Assembly (NCBI RefSeq): GCF_009389715.1
Contig: NC_052409.1
Span: 1,590,001 to 1,654,000, forward strand
Source of the DNA: Phoenix dactylifera
Taxonomy: Eukaryota; Streptophyta; Magnoliopsida; Arecales; Arecaceae
DNA: 64,000 nucleotides
Direction of reading: 5' to 3'
The notes under the pieces are model-generated. The model did not search any database. It was given only the letters and a program-made list of their open reading frames with translations, and had not been told where the DNA came from. Position numbers and translations under genes: made by a program. Below, in pieces: positions 1 through 10,336 of this stretch (positions are counted from its first letter, which is position 1; every line of letters begins with the position of its first letter).

Positions 1-5
1 TAGAG

Positions 6-167
6 ATGGGATCTACCTCGACGCCGGAGAAGGCGAACGCTTCCGCCTCCGCGGCCGCTGCCTTCGGCGGTCCTCCCTCGGCCGCTGATGCTACCGCGAG
101 GAAGAAGAGATGGTCTTATTGTTTCGAAGGAAAGCCGTCGCATGTCGTCGCCAAATATATAAAATAA
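6..167 (+). CDS. Small uncharacterised ORF at the window edge
   Basis: An ATG at 6 opens a 53-codon frame that is GC-rich and alanine-rich at first, then basic (RKKRWSYCFEGKPSHVVAKY). It ends at a TAA at 165-167. Its composition is unlike the AT-rich DNA that follows, which suggests a first exon or a fragment of a real coding region. I do not recognise the family. An exon ending before the stop is possible, but I see no downstream exon that continues it. It may instead be a gene relic or chance. Confidence 0.2.
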   Translation: MGSTSTPEKANASASAAAAFGGPPSAADATARKKRWSYCFEGKPSHVVAKYIK

Positions 168-443
168 CATTGGTACGGGGTTGCGGGATAAAAGTGCTTT
201 GGATAAATTTGTTCCAGACCCCGCGCTACAAATTAAGAAGTCGCAAAGTTACACATAACACCTTATTCATATCCAATATTATGGTTATAAAGAAACATCT
301 CATGCGTGTTTGCGATAATACTTCAGATAAATTTGAGTTGGTATCGGCAGTCGCAGTGCCGGAAGATGCAGTTTTATGCATAGCCGCCTAACATTGGAAC
401 TATAAACAAGTATCTATTATATATTTTAAAAACAATGCTTCGG

Positions 444-1044
444 TTTTTTTTTTTTTTTGGTGAAATAGCTGCTAATATTACCCTAGCATGAGCACAGCTA
501 GCCACATCAGCATCAAGCAAACAACACAAAATAAAAGGAATAAAAGACTGTTGCATCAAAAGAAGGTCTCTAGAATGGTACGCAGCGAAGGAGGCGAGCT
601 AGTCAGCAGCTTGGTTCGCTTCCCGCAAGACATGCCTTTGGAGAACCCGGCACTCCCGTAGCATCTGACGAATGTCGTCCAGAAGTGGGTGCTCCACCTC
701 CTCCCGCCCCTCCTCTCTTAGGCATGCCATCAGGGAAGCCGAGTCTCCTTTCAAAACGATGCAACCAGCTTGCAGAACATATCTCGCATAAGAAAGTCCC
801 TTCCAAACAGCCCTAAGCTCCGCCCCAAAAGTCGAGGCCTCGAAAGAACGTCACCCACCTGCTGCAATCAGCCTAGCGCCATGATCTCTGATAACAAATG
901 CTACATCCGTCCGATCGGCACCGCCGGACAGACTTCCGTTGAAGTTCACCTTTAGATAGCCAGGAGGTGGAGGCTCCCAAGAGATAGACAAATCCGGGCG
1001 CTATAGTAGCGAAGAGGGGGTCCTAGATGTCCCTAGCCATCGCA
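444..1044 (-). mobile_element. 5'-truncated L1-type LINE with RNase H domain
   Basis: The element lies on the minus strand, with its poly-A tail seen as a T run at about 444-458. A 12-bp direct repeat AATGCTTCGGTT (434-445 and 1045-1056) flanks it and is the target-site duplication. On the minus strand, between about 820 and 460, a frame reads like the C-terminal half of the RNase H-like domain (RVT_3 type) of plant LINE ORF2: a VLKGDSASL stretch, then EHPLLDDIRQML, then LREANQAAD, then a SCAHARVI-like end just before the tail. Only about 600 bp of the 3' end is present. A stop follows the AAD of this frame, so it is non-coding today. Confidence 0.75.
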
Positions 1045-1056
1045 AATGCTTCGGTT

Positions 1057-2064
1057 GGTTTTTACTGATAACGGCCGGGACTGAATGAAGTGTAGTAGAA
1101 GCAAAATTTCATTTAACCCCTAGCAAACATGAGTCCTGCAAATGTGTTGGATGTATGAGTGATACTGACTCGACGAATTTGAACTCCGGCAATAGGCGTG
1201 CCGAGACTAGATAAAATTCAAATGCAAAAATTACAGCTAACACCCTTACAATCGTGAATATTGTATTTAGCTATCTGATGTATGCATGCAATAATGCTTT
1301 ATGATGCTTCTGCGCAATTTGAACTCCAGTGCTTGGTCTGGAGGAAGTAGCTCAAATTTTAATAATACTTATATATACCCCCCTGTTAACGCCAATTTTA
1401 ATTTAAACCCCAGGTGCATGTTTCTTGTCATATTTAAAGTGGTGCTCGCAATTTGCATGGAGGGTATACTGGCCTCTCTTGTAAAACAATAAATACAAGG
1501 GTTTGTAAGATGTCACAAAGCAATGGTGTTGGTCTCGTGTTGGCATATAAAAAAAGGGCTATATCCTGGTTCGTTGCTTGCCGTGACAAGGAATCAAACC
1601 ATCGATTTTTCAACAAAGATCTTTGAGAAATAAATTTTAGACGGAATTGGCAAAGGAAGTAGCTATGCATCGATCATATTATCGAAGGCGCTTTGCCACA
1701 TGGTATTTAAATTGTGGGGGAAATCTTTCCATCATGTGGAGGTTGAGACTCTCCTTTATATATTTTTTTATCTTTTTATTTTGGCAAGGGTCGATATATT
1801 GAAAATATGTTGCAAAATTGTTAATAGTCATGTCGGTGTAGTCTTGAAATTCCATCAATGCCATGAACTCATCATTTTGATCAATTGCAAATTGACAAGT
1901 TGATGGTCATCTAAACATGTGAACATGATACTATAAATGAGCATGTAATATTTAAAAGAATATCTCCTATTACTTGCCAGAACGTAATGGCATAATATTT
2001 TTATTTCAAAAATTGAATTTTTGCAATTCACATAATAGCATGCATTTGAGTTTTCAATACTACT
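1057..2064. other. Intergenic, no gene seen
   Basis: This is AT-rich sequence between the LINE copy and the probable solo LTR. Short open frames occur on both strands but none has a recognisable motif or exon structure. Confidence 0.5.
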
Positions 2065-2603
2065 TGATAAGGGGAATGTCGGACATCTCCATCTTGGGTT
2101 AGATCGACCTCCTTGACCTCGATATTAACCGAGGTGAACAATTTTGGTGAAAATCGAGAAGTCAATTCGCACATGCTAGCAAAGACTGGCAGTTATGACA
2201 ATATTGCTGTAAAATGCACGATAGACATAATTTCACACAAAATATTTTCCACATTGTAAACGCTCAACTGACCGTTATCTAATAATTAAAGCGCATCGCG
2301 CCAAATCAGGTAACGGATCAATGGACTACTCTATATAAAAAGGGTAGTCCAGGGATCCTCATAAAAGCTCATTTGGAAACTCTACTTTATACAAATTTCT
2401 CCTTTTTATACTACTGCATCACTATTTTGACTTAGCCATTGAAGAATTTTTTTGTCGAAAACTTTTTTGCAAGTAAACTTCTTGCAGGTTATCTTCGAAG
2501 GAAACTAGTTCTTCTACATCTTTGTCGCTTTTAGTTTGGATCACATTATTCTCAAAGCAAACCAAGTAGTGCTCCGACCTCGGTTCGAAATTCAGCGACA
2601 ACA
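2065..2603 (+). mobile_element. Probable solo LTR of a Ty3/Gypsy-type element
   Basis: The segment begins TGATAAGGGG and ends GCGACAACA, the TG...CA form of an LTR. It is flanked by CTACT on the left (2060-2064) and CTATT on the right (2604-2608), a 5-bp target duplication differing at one base. A TATA motif (CTATATAAAA, 2331-2340) and a short pyrimidine-rich R/U5-like part lie in its right half, as in plant LTR promoters. No internal region or partner LTR is visible, so this is best read as a fossil solo LTR left by recombination. The family is inferred from layout only. Confidence 0.5.
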
Positions 2604-3888
2604 CTATTTATGCTCTCCATTCTCTTGTGACCTTTAAGATGCTTATCTATAAAACTAGAACCTAAAAAGGGAGAATAATTAGCTTAGAATAAATAATCAT
2701 ATGATCTTCAAGATACCATATTCTCATCTTGAAGGCAGCTTGTCTTGCCTTGAACTAGTAGTTGGGATATGTGATGCTCGCGACGGAAGCATAGACACCA
2801 TCCCACTTTTAGTTCATACAATTCCTTTTATTTTTATGCCCCTTGGCAGTGCATTCTTGTTAGATAAGAGGGCAAGAGTGCTCTATAGATGGATATGATC
2901 ATGCTCCTATTCCACGAGCTATCCCGTTTAGAATAGGCGTGGTATCAAGTAATTGGTGCGATTATGAAACATTAGCTTAATTGTTAACCTTTTTGGGTTC
3001 TCTCATGCATCTGTTTTAGAATGTAAGAGTAGGAGCCCTAAACTCAGTGGAGTGAATTAGTCTAGGAAAAGGGCAAGAGAGCGGCATTTTTGGCGTAGTA
3101 GCAATCTTTTGCAAGGGCGCTGTTAGGTTTAGCCTTGCAAGGTGGGTGAGATTCCCGTGAGGCGTCCTTTCGGTGCGCTTGCGTCTCCAATTCTAATTTT
3201 TCTTGTTATTTTTATATTTTCCGGCACTTTCATTCTTGATCTCGGGCCGCCGATCACGACGAGGTTTGTGCCGTTCCATGTGTCAAACCGCGTTTGCACG
3301 TGCGCTCACCAGTCAAGCTGGCAGCAAATCACAAGCTACCACGTATTCCCGTGGTTGTCGATTAACCTTCACGTGAACTCGGAGGAATTATGCCATTTGG
3401 CTCCCAACAATGGGGGCCACGTATGCCGCCCGCCCCACTACGAGAAGTCAAGGTCAATCACAAAAGTTTCACCGAGCTGCCGATCAAGAACGCACCCATA
3501 GATTTGGCCCTCTCCGCCCCCCTCCGCCACCCGGTCCATGACGGCACCACCCCGGCGCCCCAAAACTACGCACGCCCTTTTTCGCAACCTTTATGCGATA
3601 ACCTAATCTGCCGTTCGTGTTGTCCTCCGCGAACTACGGACGGACCGGATGCATCCTCGCATAGAAATACACGTAAGCGCCGACCTTATGAGTGGTTTTC
3701 CACGGAACACGTGCGCAAAAAAAGGAAAATAATATTAATAAAAAAAGTAATTTGGAGGGCCATAAAGGGCGGAGCTCGCTCGCCTTCGCGGGTCCTGGAA
3801 CCCTTCGATCGGGGTATCTCTTTCCTGCTTCTCTCTGGAGGGAGGAAAGAATATAGTATTTTAATTTTCTTAGATCGGAATAAAAGGC
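2604..3888. other. Intergenic and distal promoter of ABCF1 gene
   Basis: No gene is seen. The right half (about 3140-3720) is GC-richer, with open frames in several phases and a CACGTG-like core (ACACGTGCG, about 3708). I read it as promoter DNA of the ABCF1 gene, not coding, because no frame shows conserved domain features. Confidence 0.45.
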
Positions 3889-3910
3889 AAACCCTAAATA
3901 AAAACCCTAG
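3889..3910 (+). promoter_or_regulatory. Twin telo-box motifs upstream of ABCF1
   Basis: Two AAACCCTA motifs occur close together (AAACCCTAA at 3889-3897 and AAACCCTAG at 3902-3910), about 200 bp before the start codon. Telo-boxes near the transcription start are known from plant ribosomal-protein and translation-factor genes, which suits an ABCF gene. The transcription start itself cannot be seen. Confidence 0.5.
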
Positions 3911-4010
3911 CTCGTTTGCTCTTTCCCAAACCCTCGCCCTTTCGCCGCATCTCCAGAAACCGCCGTCCTATCCGATCCCGCTGATTCAATTCCTAGCATT
4001 TTTTTTTTTG

Positions 4011-4108
4011 TGTGAGTAATTTCGCTTTTTAAGTTTTAAAGTTTTCTTGATCGATCCGGGATTCTTGGAGCGTTTTTAAAGGGTCTTTCTTGGATTTTTT
4101 TAAAGCAG
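4011..4108 (+). other. Possible 5'-UTR intron of ABCF1
   Basis: A donor-like GTGTGAGTAA near 4011 and an acceptor TTTTTTAAAGCAG ending at 4108 bracket about 97 T-rich bases. The start codon lies four bases after the acceptor. A leader intron here would be typical of a highly expressed plant gene. This is inference from splice-site shape only. Confidence 0.35.
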
Positions 4109-4112
4109 GAGA

Positions 4113-7100
4113 ATGGTGTCGGACGCGAGCAAGAAGAAGGCGGCGGCGAAGAAGGCCGCGGCGGCGGCAAAGAGGGGAGGGAAATCTCCGGCGACGTCGT
4201 CGTCCAAGGCCGCCGTCCAGGCGCAGAACGGTGGAGCTGACAAGGTTGCAGATGGTGTTGGATCCCTCCGGATATCCGATCGGACGTGCACCGGGGTCCT
4301 TGCCTCTCATCCCCTCTCAAGAGATATCCATGTAAGTTGTCGTTACTTTCTCGCAGATCTTTTTTTTTTAAAAAAAAATAATAAATTCTTTAGAAGTATC
4401 AAAATCGGAATGTTGGCTACCGAAGGATGAAAATTTAGGCGAATTTTGCAGTTCCAGAATTCTGATTTTCGTGCTTTAGTGAGGTCAGAGAATCGGTAAT
4501 ATTAGGTTTTGGATCTCTATCTCGAGTTGAGTTCCAAGTTTGAACGGCAAAATGCGATGATTCCTTTGTAGCTCTAAATCCGATGTCCTTGTGTTGAAAT
4601 GGTGATTCTGTTTTATTATTGACACTGCTAGTACGAGGTTCCTATCATAGGTCATGTTGGTAAGAACGATGAAAAAATCTGCTAACTCTGTTTCATTGTT
4701 TACACTGATAGTATGAAGTTCCTATCATATGTGTTGTTGGTAAAGAACGATGAAAAATCTGCTAATTTATCGTACTTGGTTTACTACCTTAACTGAACAG
4801 CGTTGTAAGTTAAAAATGGCTTCTTGTTCTCTATTGGACGCTTTTTTTGTTTCTTTTTTCTTTACCAAGAAAAAAAACACTAACTTTGGATATCCTTTTA
4901 GTTGTTCGATCGTGATCATCTACGTCCAATTTGATTTGGACAAAATGCTAAAAAAAAACAGATTCAGTGAATGGAAATCATTCGTAGTAGGTAAGTTGAT
5001 GCAGAAGCCCCTTGCTATTACAAATCAGGCCTCCTACTTATTTTATGTGGGGACCCTGTCTTGAATTTTGAAGCTTGTTTCGTTCTCTGATCTGGAGAAT
5101 TATATTGGGACTGAACAATTATCTGGGAACTTATAAGTAGTGGGAAATATTTCTTTGTTTGTTACTATTGTGTTGCTATTTTTGCATACTATGAATTACT
5201 TCTGTTTATTCCTTACACAGGCTTAGGCATGTTGAGGTGAATGCTGTAAATCTTTTGCTTTTTATTTTTTCTTTTCACTCTAGGCTGTATTATGTGTTGT
5301 ACAATTCTATTATAAATGGATGCTTGTTTGAATTATTACTTCTCAGAATCTCATATGCTCATTGCTGATTGTAGAAAAAAAAATGCTGGAGGAGTTTTTG
5401 CAATAGGAAAACTAGTGCATGGGTTTCTATTTATCGTAAGCATTGGTTTAAGCATTAGGGGCCATCTTCATTTTTTATTCTTTTGTTTTCATGTAGAATA
5501 TGATATTTGTCTCTTTTAGAAAAAAAATGCTCATGGAGATTATTTTTCGTCTTACTTGCATAAAGCAGCAGCACTTATCAATTACATGTGAAATGTTTGG
5601 AGCTTTAGAAGCATCTGTACAATAGCTCACGTAACTCCTTAGCAAAAAACCTGAGGTGGACTCAAGATTCCTTACCTGTTAATGGATACCGTGAAAGAGT
5701 TGATCTTTAATTTAACTCCTTATCAACTACACCTAGCTCACCCAACAACTTTAATTTCTCTCTAATTAAATAGGCACTTATATTTGTTATTTTTTTGTGT
5801 GTGCTTTTTGCTGCTCAATATAAGGAAGTAGCTATGTAAAAATCAGTAACTGTTTTAATCATGTTCTAGGCGACCGACTGTTTAGTATTCATGTTGTGGT
5901 ACTCTGTATTTTTATCTCTGCATTCTCGTAGTTGTACTTTTATGTGTGGTAAGTTTCATGGTTCACGATGAGTAATCTGTTACATACATCTCTTTGGATT
6001 TTTAATATTCTGATGTTTCTCTGCAAATTGTGCACATTTCAGATAGAGTCTCTATCATTAACATTTCATGGACATGACCTCATAGTCGATTCTGAACTGG
6101 AGCTTAATTACGGAAGGTCTGTCCATATATCATATCAACCTTTTCATACAAATAAATTGGACCACATGTTATTATGTTAATCTCGTGCTAAATGTTTGTT
6201 TCCTCCAGACGTTATGGTCTGCTTGGATTGAATGGCTGTGGGAAGTCTACTCTCCTTACATCAATAGGTTGTAGGGAGCTCCCAATTCCTGAACACATGG
6301 ATATCTACCACCTCACCCGGGAGATTGAAGCTTCAGACATGTCTGCACTTCAGGCTGTCATTAACTGTGATGAAGAAAGGCTAAGGCTGGAGAAAGAAGC
6401 TGAAATCTTGGCAGCTCAGGTGTGGTTTTAAGACACATCTAAGCATTAGAATTAGAAGTATTTTTATTTTTGATGTTATTTGAAATAATTTTCTGATGTG
6501 AAAGCATTATCAGGATGATGGTGGTGGAGAAAGTTTGGAACGCATCTACGAGCGCTTAGACGCAATTGATGCCTCTACTGCCGAGAAGCGCGCTGCTGAA
6601 ATTTTATATGGGCTTGGTTTCAATAAACAAATGCAAGCAAAGAAAACTCGAGACTTCTCGGGTGGGTGGCGTATGAGGATTGCGCTAGCACGAGCACTGT
6701 TTATGAACCCAACCATCCTTTTACTTGATGAGCCCACAAATCATCTTGGTAAAGTTTCTACTCCTTGGATCTAAATATCAGCAAATAGCATAATACTCTG
6801 TTTGTCATAAATAGCATTACCTTTAAGAATTTATCCATGTTATATGGAGTTTTGGGTGTAGAAATGCATAGTTGGGCAGGGAAAGTCGATCTGACTAATA
6901 AGGTAGCCAGCTCTCTACCCGAAAGAAGGATTGGATTAGGGTGCTTCAGAGGTCAGGTGGGTCTTTGGACAACAAGACTAGGTGGTAGCTAATGTGCTTG
7001 AGGGGCTGATGGCCAATGAATATTTTTGGGAACTATTAGGCAATCATGTCCTCTTTCGGTGAAAAGAGGAAAAACATTCAATGACAATAGTGGAAACCAT

Positions 7101-8791
7101 GTTTTGTACAATGCTCCACTGCAAGATAAACTATGAGAATTGTTTATTAAACATAATAATGGGATCTAAGGTTTCTAAAGCTTATGTAATTGTCTAGGTT
7201 TGTTTTTTAATGTATGTCAACCACCCTGTCATAGCTAGATGGCACCTCTTTCCTGAAGGCTTACTCTTGGGAGAGCTCTACAGTTCAAATCCTGGCATAT
7301 TGCTCAAAAAAATTGTCATGTATGGATGGTGCTCTGTGATGCGTAATTATATATGTTATTCATGTGAAAGTTAATTCATGATACTTGGGTTATGTTGAGT
7401 GTCTTAACTGTGTTAATTTATCTCAGATTACCAAGCCATTCGCCCTTACCTGGCCTAAACCCAACCCACCACGTAAGCTATACATACGTACAGTCAATCA
7501 AGCTAGTCCATGGGGCACCTCTAATTGGGTAGACATGCAGTTGGTCATCCTAGTCCTTGGGGTACATAGGCTGGTGGTGCTGAGCTGAGGTTATTCAAGC
7601 ATTATCAATATCCCAGATGAGCTCAAGCGTACCTGTGGCATGTCATGGGCTTTTTAAATGAACCTATAATTTGTTTTGTGATACAGGAAATCTATTGAGC
7701 TCAGATTTCTTTCTTGTTTTGTCTTTGTGGCAGATCTTGAAGCATGTGTGTGGCTTGAAGAGATGCTAAAAAAGTTTGATCGTATCCTTGTCGTCATCTC
7801 ACACTCTCAGGATTTTCTTAATGGTGTCTGTACCAACATCATCCACATGCAGAACAGGAAACTTAAGTTCTACACAGGCAACTATGACCAGTATGTCCAG
7901 ACCCGAGCCGAGCTGGAAGAAAACCAGATGAAGCAGTACAGATGGGAGCAGGAGCAGATTGCTTCCATGAAAGAGTATATTGCTCGTTTCGGTCATGGTT
8001 CTGCTAAGCTGGCCCGCCAAGCCCAGAGCAAGGAGAAAACCCTTGCTAAGATGGAGCGTGGTGGGCTTACTGAGAAGGTTGTTAAGGACAAGGTACTGGT
8101 CTTCCGCTTCACGGATGTGGGTAAACTTCCTCCACCAGTACTGCAGTTTGTGGAAGTCACCTTTGGGTACACCCCTGACAACCTCATCTACAAGAACCTT
8201 GATTTTGGGGTGGACCTTGATTCGAGGATAGCATTAGTGGGACCTAATGGAGCAGGGAAGAGCACATTGCTCAAGCTGATGACTGGTGACCTTGGTCCAC
8301 TGGATGGTATGGTAAGGCGTCACAATCATCTCAGGATTGCTCAGTTCCATCAGCATCTGGCAGAGAAGCTTGATTTGGAGATGCCAGCTCTCCAGTTCAT
8401 GATGAAGGAATACCCTGGGAACGAGGAGGAGAGGATGAGGGCTGCGATAGGTAAGTTTGGATTGTCTGGAAAAGCCCAGGTGATGCCTATGAAGAACTTG
8501 TCAGATGGACAGAGGAGCCGGGTGATCTTTGCTTGGTTGGCCTGGAGGCTGCCCCACCTGCTGCTGCTAGATGAGCCAACAAACCATCTGGACATTGAAA
8601 CTATTGATTCCTTGGCAGAAGCGCTGAATGAGTGGGATGGTGGATTAGTTTTGGTGAGTCATGACTTCAGGCTGATCAACCAGGTGGCTCAGGAGATCTG
8701 GGTGTGTGAAAATCAAACAGTGACTCGGTGGGAGGGCGACATCATGGACTTCAAAGAGCATCTGAGGAATAGGGCTGGGTTGCCTGAGTGA
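4113..8791 (+). CDS. ABCF1: ABC transporter F family member 1 (GCN20-type)
   Basis: Five exons join in phase: 4113-4331, 6043-6116, 6209-6419, 6514-6748 and 7734-8791, giving 598 aa, close to the roughly 595 aa of Arabidopsis ABCF1. It has two ATP-binding cassettes and no membrane segments, so it is a soluble cytosolic ABCF protein. The N-terminus is lysine/alanine-rich ([20 protein letters not shown]). Cassette 1 has Walker [10 protein letters not shown] (104-112), signature [14 protein letters not shown] (from 216) and Walker [12 protein letters not shown] (D240). Cassette 2 has GPNGAGKST (416-424), [15 protein letters not shown] and [12 protein letters not shown] (D526). A charged linker of the ABCF type lies between them. 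Family knowledge: ABCF1/GCN20-type proteins act with GCN1 and ribosomes in GCN2 signalling and translation control. All catalytic motifs look intact. Intron 1 (1.7 kb) and intron 4 (about 1 kb) are the long ones. Confidence 0.97.
4608..4766. repeat. 80-bp tandem duplication in ABCF1 intron 1
   Basis: Two copies of an approximately 80-bp unit sit side by side (4608-4687 and 4688-4766). They share TTCCTATCATA, TGTTGGTAA and GAACGATGAAAAA...TCTGCTAA, with scattered mismatches. This is a local duplication inside an intron, with no coding effect. Confidence 0.7.
7217..7317 (+). mobile_element. Short tRNA-derived SINE-like element
   Basis: In ABCF1 intron 4, a pol III A-box-like TAGCTAGATGG (7232-7242) and a B-box-like AGTTCAAATCC (7282-7292) are spaced as in tRNA genes. 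A short A-run (CAAAAAAA) closes the unit. A 7-bp direct repeat ATGTATG flanks it (7210-7216 and 7318-7324). The B box departs from the consensus at two positions, so it is probably an old copy. Confidence 0.4.
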
Positions 8792-10336
8792 GTTCTGAAA
8801 GGAAGTAGAAACATCTCAAATTTATCATGGAGCTTATATTGTGAATCCTTAATATTTGTAATATTGGCAGTATTTATTACATCTGACTGCCTTCTGTTTT
8901 TCATTCAATGTTCCTGGGCAGCCTATTAAGGCCTGAAGAAGCCTCTGCTTGGAGCAGCGCGAGTAATTTGCTTTCTCCTTCTTTGAAGATGATTTACTCT
9001 TTAGCCTTAATATATAGTATAATGTTTTTTCTGAATTTCTTGCTTGCTAAATTCACCAAAATGCAATTAAAATACGAGCATTGCAAAATCTTCAAGTGAG
9101 CGTGTTTATTTGGGATGATGATACATGAAATCTAGGATTGAAAGTTTGTGACTGATTATGGAAAGAGAATTTACTTGCAGATAGAGGTGGTCTGAGGAAC
9201 TGAATGCAGCTCAGGTTTGGATTGGTGTTATATCAATGAGGAAATCAGAACATGTATTCCTTGGTTAGCAGCCAGAGAACTGAGGTCATGCATCTCATTG
9301 TGATCAATGAAGAAAGTAAATGGCGAGGGTTATAAACGAATTATGATATGACCAGGGCCAAATGTGTTCATTTGGGGCTGGTTCGATGCGAAGGGGAAAA
9401 TGTGCGGGAGAAAGGGAGTGAGTTAAATGGGGACAGATTGTGCTTTAATGTCTAAGTACGAGGTAATGTTTTGTCCTGACAAGTTGATGTTGCTTGCAAA
9501 ACATAGGTAAAAAAAAATTCTAAGGGCATATTTGAATGATTGGATAAAAAATTTTATAGAGTTTATAGATTGAACCAATACAAATAGCAAAATCATAAAA
9601 TTATATGTTGGACTAAGTCTATATTCTAGATTAGACTATCTATGTTCATAAATATTTAGAAATAGTTTTGGACCAGTCCAAATTTTATGGCAAGAAAAAA
9701 AAATCCAAGCCAACCATCCAAACAGACATAAAAATGAGTAGATTTTGGGGATTTTTTTTTTTTTTTAAGAATGATCTTTGAAATTCTACCAACCAGGTTG
9801 GAGGAATTTCCACTAGTTTTTTTTTCTTTGAAATTACTCCAGGCCTATTGAGAACCATGGAAATCAAAAATGCATCCAAACAGTCATTGTGCTTTTTTCC
9901 TCTGCCATCACCCTCAAAACGATGAATAACAAGTACGTCTTGGATGCTTTTCTGCTATCAAAATCATACAATTTACAAATTTCAACACAGTGGTTAATCA
10001 GTTGGCAGTTCTTCCCTAATGTTACTTGACGTTTTCTCTACAGAGTTTAGAATTGTACATTCATATTATGGTTCCAAGCATTACTACAGCAAGTTTCGAC
10101 ACTAAATTAACCAAACAGTAACTTTGCATGCCAACTCAAAACTTAGAACAAGCAATCAGGAGTTGATTATTGCAGCTTTTTTGCTTTTCTACAAGGGCCA
10201 AGACTGAGAGACAAGCCACATCCTTATACGACGTTTTCCAGATCATTTACATGTGCATGTGAGGAATCAGCCTTGCTCTTCAATACCTAAACAAAAACAC
10301 CAATAATAGCTTTTGCATGAAGGTTGAACCACCACC
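8792..10336. other. ABCF1 3' region and convergent intergenic spacer
   Basis: This holds the 3'-UTR region of ABCF1 and, from about 10150, the 3' UTR of the U-box gene transcribed from the other strand. The two genes converge here. Apart from a MITE-like segment at about 9519-9730 I see no gene. Confidence 0.5.
9519..9730. mobile_element. Possible MITE with degenerate inverted ends
   Basis: The left end reads GGGCATATTTGAATGATTGG. The right end, read backwards, gives CTGTTTGGATGGTTGG. They match in the TTTG(A/G)ATG(A/G)TTGG core, a common pattern of plant MITE termini. A clear target duplication is not visible, and a second similar end occurs near 9886. Confidence 0.3.

Noticed and set aside
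3142-4019. Overlapping 119- and 209-codon plus-strand frames upstream of ABCF1
   Set aside because: Low-complexity, proline/arginine-rich, no domain, and located in the promoter/leader of ABCF1.
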